A stretch of DNA of 49,197 nt from CAYXVU01 sp964468725 (GTDB lineage: Bacteria > Acidobacteriota > Blastocatellia > UBA7656), in contig CAYXVU010000012.1 of the NCBI GenBank assembly GCA_964468725.1, positions 1-49,197 on the forward strand. The letters are read 5' to 3'. Below are positions 24,162 through 32,198 of the stretch, one piece after another (within the stretch, counting starts at the first letter, position 1; every line of letters begins with the position of its first letter). The notes beneath the pieces were generated by a model. It was not told where the DNA came from and did not search any database. It saw only the letters and a list, made by a program, of their open reading frames with translations. A program made the position numbers and the translations under genes.

Positions 24162-25781
24162 TCAGCCTAAATCGACGATAGTGCGGATGTTTCCAGAGAC
24201 TTCAGCTCGACGCAGCTTTCGGTCAAGGCGGTCAATGAGCATTGGCATTCCGCGCTTGGGCGCTGAGAGCATAAGCCCGCTCAAATCAATGCGTGCCCTC
24301 TCCGGTGATGACAGACGAAAGCGGCGCAGGATGAGAGCGAGAACCATCTTCATCTCCATCATGGCGAAGGCCGCCCCCAGGCACTTCCTCGGACCGGCCG
24401 AAAACGGCAGGTATTCGTATGCCCCGGCATCCGCAGTGCGCCATCGCTCCGGCAGAAACTTTGCCGGTTGCGGGTAACGTGCCGCTTGGCGATGCGTGAT
24501 ATAAGCGCTGTGAATAACGAGCGCGCCGCTCGGCAGTTCATGCCCCCCTAGCTGGCAAGGCGCGGTGCTCACGCGGCCCCACCACAATACCGGCGGCAGA
24601 AGCCGCAGGGTTTCTTTCAAGACAGCCTCAAGATATGGCAGGCGATCAAGGGCCTCCCCCATTGCCTCCCCCCCCTGCAAGACGTCGTCCATCTCTGCCA
24701 GAGTCCTAGCAAGAATTTCCGGATGCTGGGTGAGCAGGAACAGCGCCCAGGTCAGAGCGCTCGCCGTGGTTGCGTGTCCCGCCATAAACAAGAAATTGGT
24801 CTGACCGATTAGCTCATTATCCGTTAGACGGCCTTGATCTTCGTCATGCACTTGTAAAAGCCGCGAGAGGACATCTCTTGACCGCAAGCCGGCGCGCCGT
24901 TTCCGGTCAATCAAGCGGCGAATGAAGGTTTCCAATTGCTCCGAAACCCTAAGCAGTTCGTGGTAGGGAAGCCCAGGCAGATTCAACGGCAACAATAGGG
25001 CTGAGGCCGAAAAGACCAGACCCATCCAGCGATCAAGCAGACGACACAACTCGCCGCCGCCGTCATGCAAGTCAAGGCCAACCAGCGTCTTTACGGCAAC
25101 AGCCAGAGTCAACTCTCTCATTTCTTGATAGAGGTCACGCGTTTGGCCGATTTGCCAGCTGGACAAATGGTGCTCGACCACGCCATAGATATCCTGGTCA
25201 TAGGCTGCCACACTCTTCTTTTGCAGGGCTGGCATCATCAAGTGACGTTGCGCTTGATGACGCTCTCCATTCATGCGAGTCAATCCGGCGAAGAGCCGCG
25301 AAAGAGCACTGCCCGGAGGAACTCGGAGTGGGGAGGATTCGGCATCAAGGTTATGAAAGAGTGATGTGTTCCCGAGAACCAACTGATTATATTCCGGGGT
25401 GAAAACGAAGACATACTTCGTTGTGCCGCGTGCGAGGGTAACGATCTCCCCGTATTGATGATGGAGCCGACTCATAAACCCAAGCGGGTTGTAAAGAAAA
25501 GAGAGCAGATTGCCGTAGAGTCCGAGCAGCGGCAGCGAGCGTGGGCCGGGAAGAGGACGCCGATTTCGGGCAGTCTGAGGCTGTTGGGCGCTCCCGACAA
25601 CCTCTCCACCTGCGGCAGGCCCGCCCACAGGCGAAGGCCGTAACCGAGCGGCTCGACCCGGTTGCTTGCCAAGAGGCCGCAAGGGTGGTTCATCTACTGA
25701 TTGGTCTGCCGCCGAGCGATGCCAGGCCAACTCGGCGGCGACAATTTTGTCCATCAAAGGTTTGTTTGAGGCGCTCTTCAT
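24162..25781 (-). CDS. Cytochrome P450 (1)
   Basis: 539 aa, long for a bacterial P450 because of a roughly 80-residue N-terminal extension without a membrane anchor; the start at 25781 has a weak AGG and an alternative Met is at residue 10. The P450 begins with the proline-rich hinge RRPLPGPRSLPLLGLYGN. I-helix oxygen-binding motif AGHATTA, ExxR in LKETLRLLPP, heme ligand Cys467 in FSAGPRKCLGAA. All catalytic motifs are intact. P450s use O2 and electrons from a ferredoxin to hydroxylate, epoxidise or couple; no redox partner gene is seen nearby. It is likely a scaffold-oxidising enzyme of the pathway. It lies upstream of the second VOC gene. Confidence 0.93.
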   Translation of the reverse strand: MKSASNKPLMDKIVAAELAWHRSAADQSVDEPPLRPLGKQPGRAARLRPSPVGGPAAGGEVVGSAQQPQTARNRRPLPGPRSLPLLGLYGNLLSFLYNPLGFMSRLHHQYGEIVTLARGTTKYVFVFTPEYNQLVLGNTSLFHNLDAESSPLRVPPGSALSRLFAGLTRMNGERHQAQRHLMMPALQKKSVAAYDQDIYGVVEHHLSSWQIGQTRDLYQEMRELTLAVAVKTLVGLDLHDGGGELCRLLDRWMGLVFSASALLLPLNLPGLPYHELLRVSEQLETFIRRLIDRKRRAGLRSRDVLSRLLQVHDEDQGRLTDNELIGQTNFLFMAGHATTASALTWALFLLTQHPEILARTLAEMDDVLQGGEAMGEALDRLPYLEAVLKETLRLLPPVLWWGRVSTAPCQLGGHELPSGALVIHSAYITHRQAARYPQPAKFLPERWRTADAGAYEYLPFSAGPRKCLGAAFAMMEMKMVLALILRRFRLSSPERARIDLSGLMLSAPKRGMPMLIDRLDRKLRRAEVSGNIRTIVDLG

Positions 25782-26012
25782 CTGCGCACCTAACAGAATC
25801 GCTGCCGCAGTCGCTCAACTCTCCAAGCGCTTGCGTGCGAACCCGCTTTGCAGCATCTTGCCGACCCGCCATACAACTCCGGGTGAACGCCCTCAACGCG
25901 CAGCATCCCCCAAGCCGAATCCTCATGACAGTCGTAAGCCTCAGCGCGGTTTAGGGGTCTGGACGGCTTTCCCCGACCATTGCTCGGAACCCAGTCTTCT
26001 TTGCGGCTCGGC

Positions 26013-26633
26013 TCAATCGCTGTATTCAGTCGCTTTATCACCTTCTGAGATGGCACCGCCCCAGGGAATCTCCGGTCGTCGCGGAAGGCCTTCCGAGCGA
26101 GCCGTGAAGGTTAGATTGGCGCCAATCTCTTCGGCAGTGCTGAAGAAATCATAGATTCCCCAGTGTTCAGCGATTTTGCCGTCTTCGAATCGAACCATCT
26201 CGATTCCGGGGATGACGACGGATTTGCCCGTCGGCTTGATCCCAAGATACTCGCCAGTGTGGTGCGCATGCAGATTATAAAGAACCGCCAGGGTGTCGCC
26301 TTCGCCTACGACCTCGATGTTCTCTTCGATGGCGTCAGAAAAGGCTTCCGCCCAGTAAGAAAATCGGCTGCGCACGCCTTCGAGTCCGGGCAAATCGCCG
26401 GGGAAAGCGTTGTGGTCAATGATGTCTTCTTTCAGGTATTTCGAGAGCGTTTTGATGCTCCAGTCATTGCCGTTGAAGACTTCGGTCTGGAAACCGCGTA
26501 GGATTTCCTTATTCTTTTTGATCGTTTCTGCGTTCCTCGCCAGCTTGGCCAACTCCTCAAGGGAGACTTCAAATCCGGCGAGCTCCGGGTATTTGCTGGC
26601 CTCTTCCGGCGTACAATCAATGGTAATTTTCAT
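26013..26633 (-). CDS. SnoaL-like (ester cyclase/NTF2) protein 6
   Basis: 206 aa from ATG 26633, seven bases after GGGAGG (a start ten codons upstream is not supported). After a short N-terminal region (PEEASKYPELAGFEVSLEELAKL), the SnoaL-like domain spans about 45-185: IIDHNAFPGDLPGLEGVRSRF, GEGDTLAVLYNLHAHHTGEYLGIKPTGK and VRFEDGKIAEHWGIYDFF. The His-rich strand and EHWG motif are typical of ester-cyclase/SnoaL family members, which perform intramolecular aldol or ester closures on polyketides or act as hydratases. A similar EHWG motif occurs in the protein at 29122-29553. Flanked by the two P450s, so a cyclisation role in the pathway is reasonable. Confidence 0.88.
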   Translation of the reverse strand: MKITIDCTPEEASKYPELAGFEVSLEELAKLARNAETIKKNKEILRGFQTEVFNGNDWSIKTLSKYLKEDIIDHNAFPGDLPGLEGVRSRFSYWAEAFSDAIEENIEVVGEGDTLAVLYNLHAHHTGEYLGIKPTGKSVVIPGIEMVRFEDGKIAEHWGIYDFFSTAEEIGANLTFTARSEGLPRRPEIPWGGAISEGDKATEYSD

Positions 26634-26681
26634 GTCTAAACCTCCCGAACGAATGTGAATCATGAGTTAGTGGCGCACACG

Positions 26682-27575
26682 CTATTCGAGTCCATCAACT
26701 CCGTATCCATGATTTTGGTGATGCTCGCAGTAGAGCGCGCCCGGCGGCGCGATCATGGCGCAGCGGCGCAGCGTGCCTTTCAGCAGCACCTGGCACTGCC
26801 GCCGCTTGGTGACGATAAGCTCCCTCAAGTCTCCAAGCTGATCGGGACTGATCCCCGCTTCGACGGCAACATCAAAGGCGCGTTGCGCCATGCTGCTGTC
26901 AAACCCCTGTTGAGCCCGGACTGCCATAATGTCTTCCGTGAGCGGCGCCATAATCTGATTGGCAAAAATGTCTTCGAACGGGTTGATGTGGCGGTGTTCG
27001 ATAATCAAGCCGTCACGAACCTTGATGGCATGCAGGGTCGGGATAGCGATTTGATGATCGCGGGGTGGCCGACCAGCAAACTCTTCATATTGGGTGCCGC
27101 GCCCGGTTATCAGCGCTACACAGGATTGGTCATCAGCCGAGATAATTTCGTTGATGACCATAAACCAATCGGGAAATGACCGGAATAACCCCTTCAACAT
27201 TCGGGTATGCGCCTTCGGGCTAATCGGATCGTTGCCAAAGTAGGTCTTGCTGCGGAACTCGGTAGGATGAAAAAGTTTTTCCATGTTTTCATAGTCTCGC
27301 GAGTTCTCGTACTCAATGTACTTATACATGATCTCGATATTTTGGGCGCGCAGGTCATTGTATGGAGCCGTATTTTGCAGAGCGACCTGGCCGGAGACGA
27401 CGGCCATAAACTTGTTCATCAACTGCTCTTTGTCAACCGGCTGAAGTTCCTGCGAAGGCGCTTTTAACGCTGTGTTCGGAGCGCACTCTCGTCGAGCGGG
27501 ATCCTGCTCGCTTAAATGAAACCAACGACCCTGTTTCAGCTTCAGAGATTTAGGCTCTTCTTTCTGAGTACTCAT
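26682..27575 (-). CDS. SnoaL-like protein 7 with Cys/His C-terminus
   Basis: 297 aa from ATG 27575 (GGAGGAAGAT before it); a start 28 codons upstream lacks support. Residues about 15-75 are poorly structured, then a SnoaL-like domain at about 80-210 (NIEIMYKYIEYENSRDYENMEKLFHPTEF, MLKGLFRSFPDWFMVINEIISADDQSCVALITGRGTQ, HAIKVRDGLIIEHRHINPF). The C-terminal 90 residues are a helical extension ending with Cys residues and CEHHQNHG, which might bind a metal. The extension is absent from the smaller homologues. Upstream of the ester-cyclase-like gene by 48 bp and downstream of the second P450; likely one transcript. Confidence 0.85.
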   Translation of the reverse strand: MSTQKEEPKSLKLKQGRWFHLSEQDPARRECAPNTALKAPSQELQPVDKEQLMNKFMAVVSGQVALQNTAPYNDLRAQNIEIMYKYIEYENSRDYENMEKLFHPTEFRSKTYFGNDPISPKAHTRMLKGLFRSFPDWFMVINEIISADDQSCVALITGRGTQYEEFAGRPPRDHQIAIPTLHAIKVRDGLIIEHRHINPFEDIFANQIMAPLTEDIMAVRAQQGFDSSMAQRAFDVAVEAGISPDQLGDLRELIVTKRRQCQVLLKGTLRRCAMIAPPGALYCEHHQNHGYGVDGLE

Positions 27576-27665
27576 ATCTTCCTCCTTCCCAGTGATGTAT
27601 TTGGATTCTCTGACAGACGCCGTAAGAGCTCTTCCGCCTCTGCCATGGCGGACCTTCAATTAACA

Positions 27666-29063
27666 TCAAGCGAGTGTCATCGGCAAAAATTTGGAAGCTG
27701 ACAATCCCGCCTGCGCTTTTACCGAAACTCGTTGCCCGGCGCGCTTCTGATAGCGGACTCGACAAGGTGGGTTCGGACGAATAACCCCCATCTCGAAATC
27801 CCGGCCCTGGCGTGGCCAGATGAGTTCCACCTCGTATTGCTGCAACAGCAAGCTCAAGATGCATTTCATCTCGTTGACCCCGAAGCCCGCACCCGGACAG
27901 CGATATAGCCCCGCGCCGAAGCCGATCAGACTATAGGGGTGTCGGCGGTCTTCCGCGCGCGCCGGTGAGAAGCGAAAAGGATCATAGAGATCAGGCTGCG
28001 AGAAGACTTCCGGCAAGCGATGCGCAACAGCCGGACAGACCATCGTGAACCATCCCTTGGGGATGGAGTAACCTCCTAATTGATAGGTTTCGGCATTGTA
28101 ACGCGCATAATGGCTCATCGCCGGATGCATCCGTTGGGTCTCTAACAGCGCCCAGTCAAGATGCTCTAATCTGGCAAGCTCCGCGGTTGTCAACTCGGCA
28201 ATCTTCTCTGGCAGTACCGCCTCGACTTCTTCCTTGACCCGGGCAAGGTAGTCTGGATGTTGAAGGAGTTGGATCACGCTCCACGAAGTCTGCGCCGCCG
28301 TCGTGATATAGGCGGTAAAGATGGTCATTAGGGCAAGCCCGATGATCGTCTCCTCCGTTTCTGCTTTGCCTTCGACATCCTTCCCTTCGACGATGGTCTG
28401 CAAGAAGTCATCGTACCGCTCTGGGTGCGCCTGCCGGTGAGCGATCAAGGGCCGGATCAGAGCGCCTAGCCTTTGCTTGGCGCGGTCGCGCCGACGGAAA
28501 CGCGGCAGGGGTAAATTAGGCGGCAAGACAAATTCCATCCCTCTCGCTAGGTCTTCGTACAAGGGTTTGAACTCGTGCATCCGCCCGCGGATCTCCTCGC
28601 CCATAAAGGCGCTGGCCGCAATGTTCATTCCGAGAGTCGCAAACGTCTCGTAGAGGTCAAACTCCCCTTCATCACCCAGCCCCTTCAGCCATGACGCAAT
28701 TTCGCCGATCATCACCTCGACATGGCGCGTCATCTTCCGGCCTTGAAAGGCGGAGTGCAAAAGGGCAAGCTGGTTTTTGCGAACCGCCTCTTCCTCGGCA
28801 GCATTCAGCACTTCTCCAAACATCGGGATAACGAAGCGATAGACCTCCGGCAGAGACAGTTCCTTATCTACCTGATGAAAGAAGAAGCGATGGTTTTCCG
28901 GGCCGATGAGGACGGCAGCACGCTGCGGCCCTAGCTTGATGGAGAAGATTGCCCCCAACGTCTGATAGCCGCGCCAGAAGACCCTAATGTGATCTTTTCG
29001 GTACTCCAGCAGGTTGCCAATTAAGGGCAGACCCGGCAAATTTGGAGGCGTTGCAGCGGCCAT
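27666..29063 (-). CDS. Cytochrome P450 (2), CYP51-like architecture
   Basis: 465 aa. Proline-rich start PPNLPGLPLIGNLLEYRKDH; ExxR in LLETQRMHP; heme ligand Cys389 in FGAGLYRCPGAGFG. The I-helix reads FTAYITTAAQTSW, lacking the usual AGx(D/E)T acid-alcohol pair, so proton delivery must differ; the broad layout recalls CYP51 and other P450s of class E group IV. The C-terminus has an unusual basic tail (GQRVSVKAQAGLSASKF). Only a short AAGG lies close to the ATG, a poor ribosome binding site. It is in a run with SnoaL-like genes on both sides, indicating a tailoring enzyme that probably acts on the same intermediate as they do (inference). Confidence 0.92.
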   Translation of the reverse strand: MAAATPPNLPGLPLIGNLLEYRKDHIRVFWRGYQTLGAIFSIKLGPQRAAVLIGPENHRFFFHQVDKELSLPEVYRFVIPMFGEVLNAAEEEAVRKNQLALLHSAFQGRKMTRHVEVMIGEIASWLKGLGDEGEFDLYETFATLGMNIAASAFMGEEIRGRMHEFKPLYEDLARGMEFVLPPNLPLPRFRRRDRAKQRLGALIRPLIAHRQAHPERYDDFLQTIVEGKDVEGKAETEETIIGLALMTIFTAYITTAAQTSWSVIQLLQHPDYLARVKEEVEAVLPEKIAELTTAELARLEHLDWALLETQRMHPAMSHYARYNAETYQLGGYSIPKGWFTMVCPAVAHRLPEVFSQPDLYDPFRFSPARAEDRRHPYSLIGFGAGLYRCPGAGFGVNEMKCILSLLLQQYEVELIWPRQGRDFEMGVIRPNPPCRVRYQKRAGQRVSVKAQAGLSASKFLPMTLA

Positions 29064-29121
29064 AACCTTGTTGTTTCTTTCGGCCCCCGGCAGAGAGCAA
29101 CGGGGCGTGAATCGCCAGCCC

Positions 29122-29553
29122 TTAAATCATCGCGGCAAGATATTCGCGCGGCAGCAAGCCAATCTGGGCGATCATCGCCAATTCGTCCGTGACGCCCCAA
29201 TGCTCGACAATTTTCCCGTCGTCAAAGCGAGCGATTCCCATAACCGTGCAGTTGATCTTGTTGCCGGTTGCCGAAACCCCCATATAGTCGCCGCTGTGCG
29301 TTCCCTGCGCCGTCATGCGAGTCACAACCTTGTCGCCTTCGGCGACGATGTCGTTGATCTCCCATTGCAGGTCGGGGAAGGCCCTCATAAACGAACCGAT
29401 GATTCCTTTGACCGCCTCAGCCGAGTGAGCCGAGGATCGGGTATAGTGGAGCATGTCCGGGGACCAGAAACTGGCTAGTGCTTCTAGATCGCCCTGATTC
29501 CAAGTTTCAACGTAACGACGGATAAGAGTTTTATTCTGCTGTTCTAGCGACAT
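29122..29553 (-). CDS. SnoaL-like polyketide cyclase-family protein 8
   Basis: 143 aa, the standard size of SnoaL. GGGAGGA precedes the ATG. Whole-length fold: NKTLIRRYVETWNQGDLEALASFWSPDMLHY, AVKGIIGSFMRAFPDLQWEINDIVAEGDKVVTRMTAQGTHSG, and FDDGKIVEHWGVTDEL. This is the most classical member in the window, with the FPD and HSG-like motifs of ester cyclases. Family enzymes close rings by aldol chemistry or hydroxylate polyketides. It is the first gene of the 24.2-29.6 kb minus-strand block; the 530-bp gap upstream should hold its promoter. Confidence 0.92.
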   Translation of the reverse strand: MSLEQQNKTLIRRYVETWNQGDLEALASFWSPDMLHYTRSSAHSAEAVKGIIGSFMRAFPDLQWEINDIVAEGDKVVTRMTAQGTHSGDYMGVSATGNKINCTVMGIARFDDGKIVEHWGVTDELAMIAQIGLLPREYLAAMI

Positions 29554-29855
29554 GGATTTTCCTCCCTAACAGTCATTGAAGAAACGACGTGAGACCGGTT
29601 ACTGAATACGGCCTGACCTGACTCGAAAGGGCATGCCCTCCGCTGGCGACCATGAGGACGGCGCGGCCTTGCCTCGGAAACCCCGCAAATCCTGTCGCCA
29701 TCAAGCTCAACGGCTTACGGCGGCGCCGATTCCTCACGAATTGCGTCGCGTCAGAACTGGCCATGTCGAGATGGTGACATAGAAGCGGCTCATTCGCTTC
29801 TCCGAACTTGCTCATTTTCTGACCAGCCTCTTAGAGGGATGGCTTGCGGGTTTGC

Positions 29856-29950
29856 GCCTCTATATGATCGGCACCTCCGGATGAGCCTGGGGATTGCCAA
29901 AGCGATAGCTTTTCGAGCGCCGAGCTCCGCGCTGCTTTGCCTTCGCCATC
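29856..29950. repeat. Diverged intergenic repeat, copy B
   Basis: This stretch contains GCCTCTATATGATCGGCACC followed directly by about 70 bp with ATAGCTTTTCGAG. It matches copy A at 21327-21509, where the two blocks are further apart. It may be part of an old duplication or a shared regulatory or mobile sequence. Confidence 0.6.
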
Positions 29951-30014
29951 TGAGTGTGCGCGGATTGGCCGCCGACGGAGAAGGAAAACTCAGCAATTTG
30001 AAAGAAGACGCGTG

Positions 30015-30027
30015 CCAAAAATTTTGG
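30015..30027. promoter_or_regulatory. Palindrome, possible operator
   Basis: CCAAAAATTTTGG is a 13-bp perfect AT-rich palindrome 58 bp upstream of the plus-strand ATG at 30085. The position suits a repressor or activator site. No second copy was noted, so this is tentative. Confidence 0.3.
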
Positions 30028-30084
30028 TAAGAGTTAGGTGGTTTATGATCACAATTCACTTAGAAACCCGAAAGGAGCGAAGAT

Positions 30085-30747
30085 ATGGCAACGACAGTTA
30101 GCTCTCCTAAACTTGCCTATGGACCGCGCGTTGACTTGGAAGGGCTGCCCAATTTATATGCGCCACAATCCGTTGAACCCTTTACTCCGCCGGTTCCAGG
30201 AATTGATAATTTGGGCATCGTTTCAACCGATAGATTCTATGTCCCTGGAAAAGGTGAGTTCGAGGTTCAGTTCAAAGGATACGTCCGCGTCGCACGCTCG
30301 AAGCCGACCACCGAGCGGTGGGTTGATTCGGAGGTTTATACCAACCTGATTGAGATGTGTATGCGCGGCGAATCTGAAGAACTGGGGTCTATCATCGTCA
30401 CGCTGAACCCTGAAGTTCTCTCAACGGGCCAGCTTCGAACCCCTCATGCTGATCTGCAATGTGAGCAGCCCGAAAAGGCCTGCCGCATGGCGGTCGCTGC
30501 GCAATTCAACCTGCCCAAACTCGGCCTGACGCTGGTCAACAAAGAGCCGATTGAGTTGACGATTGATAATGTGAAAGCGATCCCTCCGGCGGGTGCTCCT
30601 GGGGATGGCCGCATCTATCATATTTTGCCCTTATACAATCAGGGCAATCTGGAAGGCGAGCCTGCAGCCTATCTGACGAGCCTAAAGTTCTCCATGGGCA
30701 CCTACATTACAGAGGCTGAGATCGTCAGCACTAAATCCGGGAACTAA
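30085..30747 (+). CDS. Unrecognised 220-aa protein
   Basis: 220 aa, AAAGGAGCG before the ATG, so clearly translated. I do not recognise the family. The N-terminus is Pro-rich and extended (GPRVDLEGLPNLYAPQSVEPFTPPVPGIDNLG). The rest is rich in beta strands: FYVPGKGEFEVQFKGYVRV, LGSIIVTLNPEVLSTGQL, LGLTLVNKEPIELTIDNVKAIPP, YLTSLKFSMGTYITEAEIV. There are two Cys close together (CEQPEKAC). No signal peptide and no membrane segment. It is the first gene of a short plus-strand unit whose next member is a double SRPBCC protein. The beta-sandwich-like composition suggests a binding or structural protein; no enzymatic motif is visible. A perfect 20-bp palindrome lies about 50 bp after its stop. Confidence 0.85.
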   Translation: MATTVSSPKLAYGPRVDLEGLPNLYAPQSVEPFTPPVPGIDNLGIVSTDRFYVPGKGEFEVQFKGYVRVARSKPTTERWVDSEVYTNLIEMCMRGESEELGSIIVTLNPEVLSTGQLRTPHADLQCEQPEKACRMAVAAQFNLPKLGLTLVNKEPIELTIDNVKAIPPAGAPGDGRIYHILPLYNQGNLEGEPAAYLTSLKFSMGTYITEAEIVSTKSGN

Positions 30748-31118
30748 CGGATCATCGGCGGGAGCACGAGGATGCTTGATCCAGCAGCGCAGCGGAGCGA
30801 CCGGCGCCGGTCGCTTCGGGCGAGGTTTAGCAACCCGATCTTGCCGATTAGCAGAGGGCGCTCGCCTGAAGGGCTTGCTGTTTGGCTCTTTGTCTTCTCG
30901 AAGATACGAGCATACGGGGGTAGCTGCCGTTGGGTTGCGTGTTGCCGAGGACCGACCAGTCCATTCGTCCCAAACCTGGAAATTTCGAGTTCCTCTCTGC
31001 AAACAGCAACCCTTGAAAAGGGCTTCCAAGTGCCGGGCTGCTGTTGAGCGCGGCTTCTTCTCAGCGCCCTCTCATAACCCAAACGAGTCTGTGGCGAAAT
31101 CGCTAAAGGAGAGTGCCC
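30748..31118. other. Intergenic with palindrome
   Basis: 371 bp without a convincing gene. It contains the palindrome at 30796-30815 and, at about 31020-31075, a stretch resembling the end of the diverged repeat found at 21441 and 29881 (GTGCCGGGCTGC ... GCCCTCTC), too weak to call a third copy. The ribosome binding site AAGGAGAG of the next gene lies at its end. Confidence 0.5.
30796..30815. repeat. Perfect 20-bp palindrome
   Basis: AGCGACCGGCGCCGGTCGCT reads the same on both strands. It lies 48 bp behind the stop of the unrecognised gene. With no loop it is more like a protein-binding site than a terminator hairpin, although in RNA it would fold with a 4-base turn. Confidence 0.6.
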
Positions 31119-32198
31119 ATGTCAGAACAGCCACGCCCGCCATCCACCGCTTCGAACCAAGAGAACGGGGAGTCCGGAGTTGCGGCTTGGCCGCAAGCCC
31201 GCGAATTGGCTACGCCTTCCGATGGTGCCGAGAACTTCTTGCTCCTTCGACAAGCAGCTACGCAAATTCCCAGCTTGCACCTGCCTGCTGGACGCCCCTT
31301 GATTCGCGACCGCTGGGAGCGGCTCGTTACCGCCATTGAGATTCCCGCACCCCTGAGCGAGGTGTGGCAGGCCTTGATTTCTCCTGCAGACCTGAAGCAA
31401 TGGTTGGCCGTCTGTCACGGCTCATTGGCAGACCTGCACAAAGATTGCGTGCTCGATTTCGAGGATGGCGAGTTCTTTTTGTGCCGGACGACATCGGTGA
31501 CGCCCAAGGCGCGATTGCAATACTTCTGGCGCTGGCTCGGAATCGGTCAGGCCACATTGGTCACCTGGCAACTAGAATCCATCGGCGACCTGACACGGGT
31601 GACCGTTACGGAAGAGGCAACCAACCCTCCTTGGGATTGGCAAACCTGGAATGGCGGCGGTTGGCCAGGTATACTCGATCAGCTTGCGGCTTATCTGCGC
31701 ACTGGTTTGGAATGGCGCTGGCCCTGGCGCCGCATGGGACCCTATGCGCAAATCGAAGTTGCCCTGCCGCTTTATGAGGCTTGGGATAGATTGATCACAC
31801 CGCAGGCGCTCAAATACTGGCTCTTGTCAATGCACGGCAGCCTAGTACAGGGAGAAGTGTTGCCAGTCTTCTTGGGAGATGCCAGTGGTATGGTGAACAT
31901 GGTTGTCCGCGAGGTGATACAACCCGGTCAGTCTTCTCCCTCCTTCCTCCCACACATTGCCTTCTCCTTAAAGCGACAGATATGGAACACAGAGGTTGGG
32001 GGAAGATTGTGGCTTGAACCAGCCGGGTGGGGGCGGAGCCTCTTTCAAGTTTTCCACTTTAACTGGGAGAACCTACCTCCCGATCTCCAGCTTTCTGAAC
32101 GCCGACTCCTAACAACTTTTTGGGCTGGCGCAATGCGACGGGCAGCGCAGATGTGCGGTGGTGCACAACTGTCGGGTACGCCGCATAACTGGTCGTAG
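31119..32198 (+). CDS. Tandem SRPBCC (START/AHSA1-like) protein 2
   Basis: 359 aa from ATG 31119, seven bases after AAGGAGAG; a GTG two codons upstream is unnecessary. The first ~65 residues are low-complexity, then two helix-grip units: about 68-205 (LVTAIEIPAPLSEVWQALIS ... LDFEDGEFFLC) and about 208-345 (YAQIEVALPLYEAWDRLITP ... YWLLSMHGSL). It is a paralogue of the protein at 6147-7076; both have FDGDFF/FEDGEFF in the first unit and a PWRR linker between units. As the fold of CalC, the calicheamicin self-sacrifice protein, it is a good self-resistance candidate in an enediyne cluster; alternatives are cyclase or ligand-carrier functions. It is followed by a strong hairpin at 32530-32582. 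Confidence 0.85.
   Translation: MSEQPRPPSTASNQENGESGVAAWPQARELATPSDGAENFLLLRQAATQIPSLHLPAGRPLIRDRWERLVTAIEIPAPLSEVWQALISPADLKQWLAVCHGSLADLHKDCVLDFEDGEFFLCRTTSVTPKARLQYFWRWLGIGQATLVTWQLESIGDLTRVTVTEEATNPPWDWQTWNGGGWPGILDQLAAYLRTGLEWRWPWRRMGPYAQIEVALPLYEAWDRLITPQALKYWLLSMHGSLVQGEVLPVFLGDASGMVNMVVREVIQPGQSSPSFLPHIAFSLKRQIWNTEVGGRLWLEPAGWGRSLFQVFHFNWENLPPDLQLSERRLLTTFWAGAMRRAAQMCGGAQLSGTPHNWS

Larger units (their letters stand above)
29554..30084. other. Divergent intergenic region with repeat copy B
   Basis: 531 bp between two divergently transcribed genes. I see no credible gene. It contains copy B of the diverged repeat (29856-29950) and the palindrome CCAAAAATTTTGG at 30015-30027, 58 bp before the plus-strand start. 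Promoters for both directions are expected here but no clear consensus pair was identified. Confidence 0.6.

Noticed and set aside
26655..27179. Plus-strand open frame of 174 codons opposite the SnoaL-like gene
   Set aside because: The minus-strand protein has the SnoaL pattern and a GGAGG site; this frame has neither.
29573..29815. Minus-strand 80-codon frame upstream of the SnoaL-like gene
   Set aside because: No ribosome binding site and an irregular, unfolded-looking composition; probably leader DNA.
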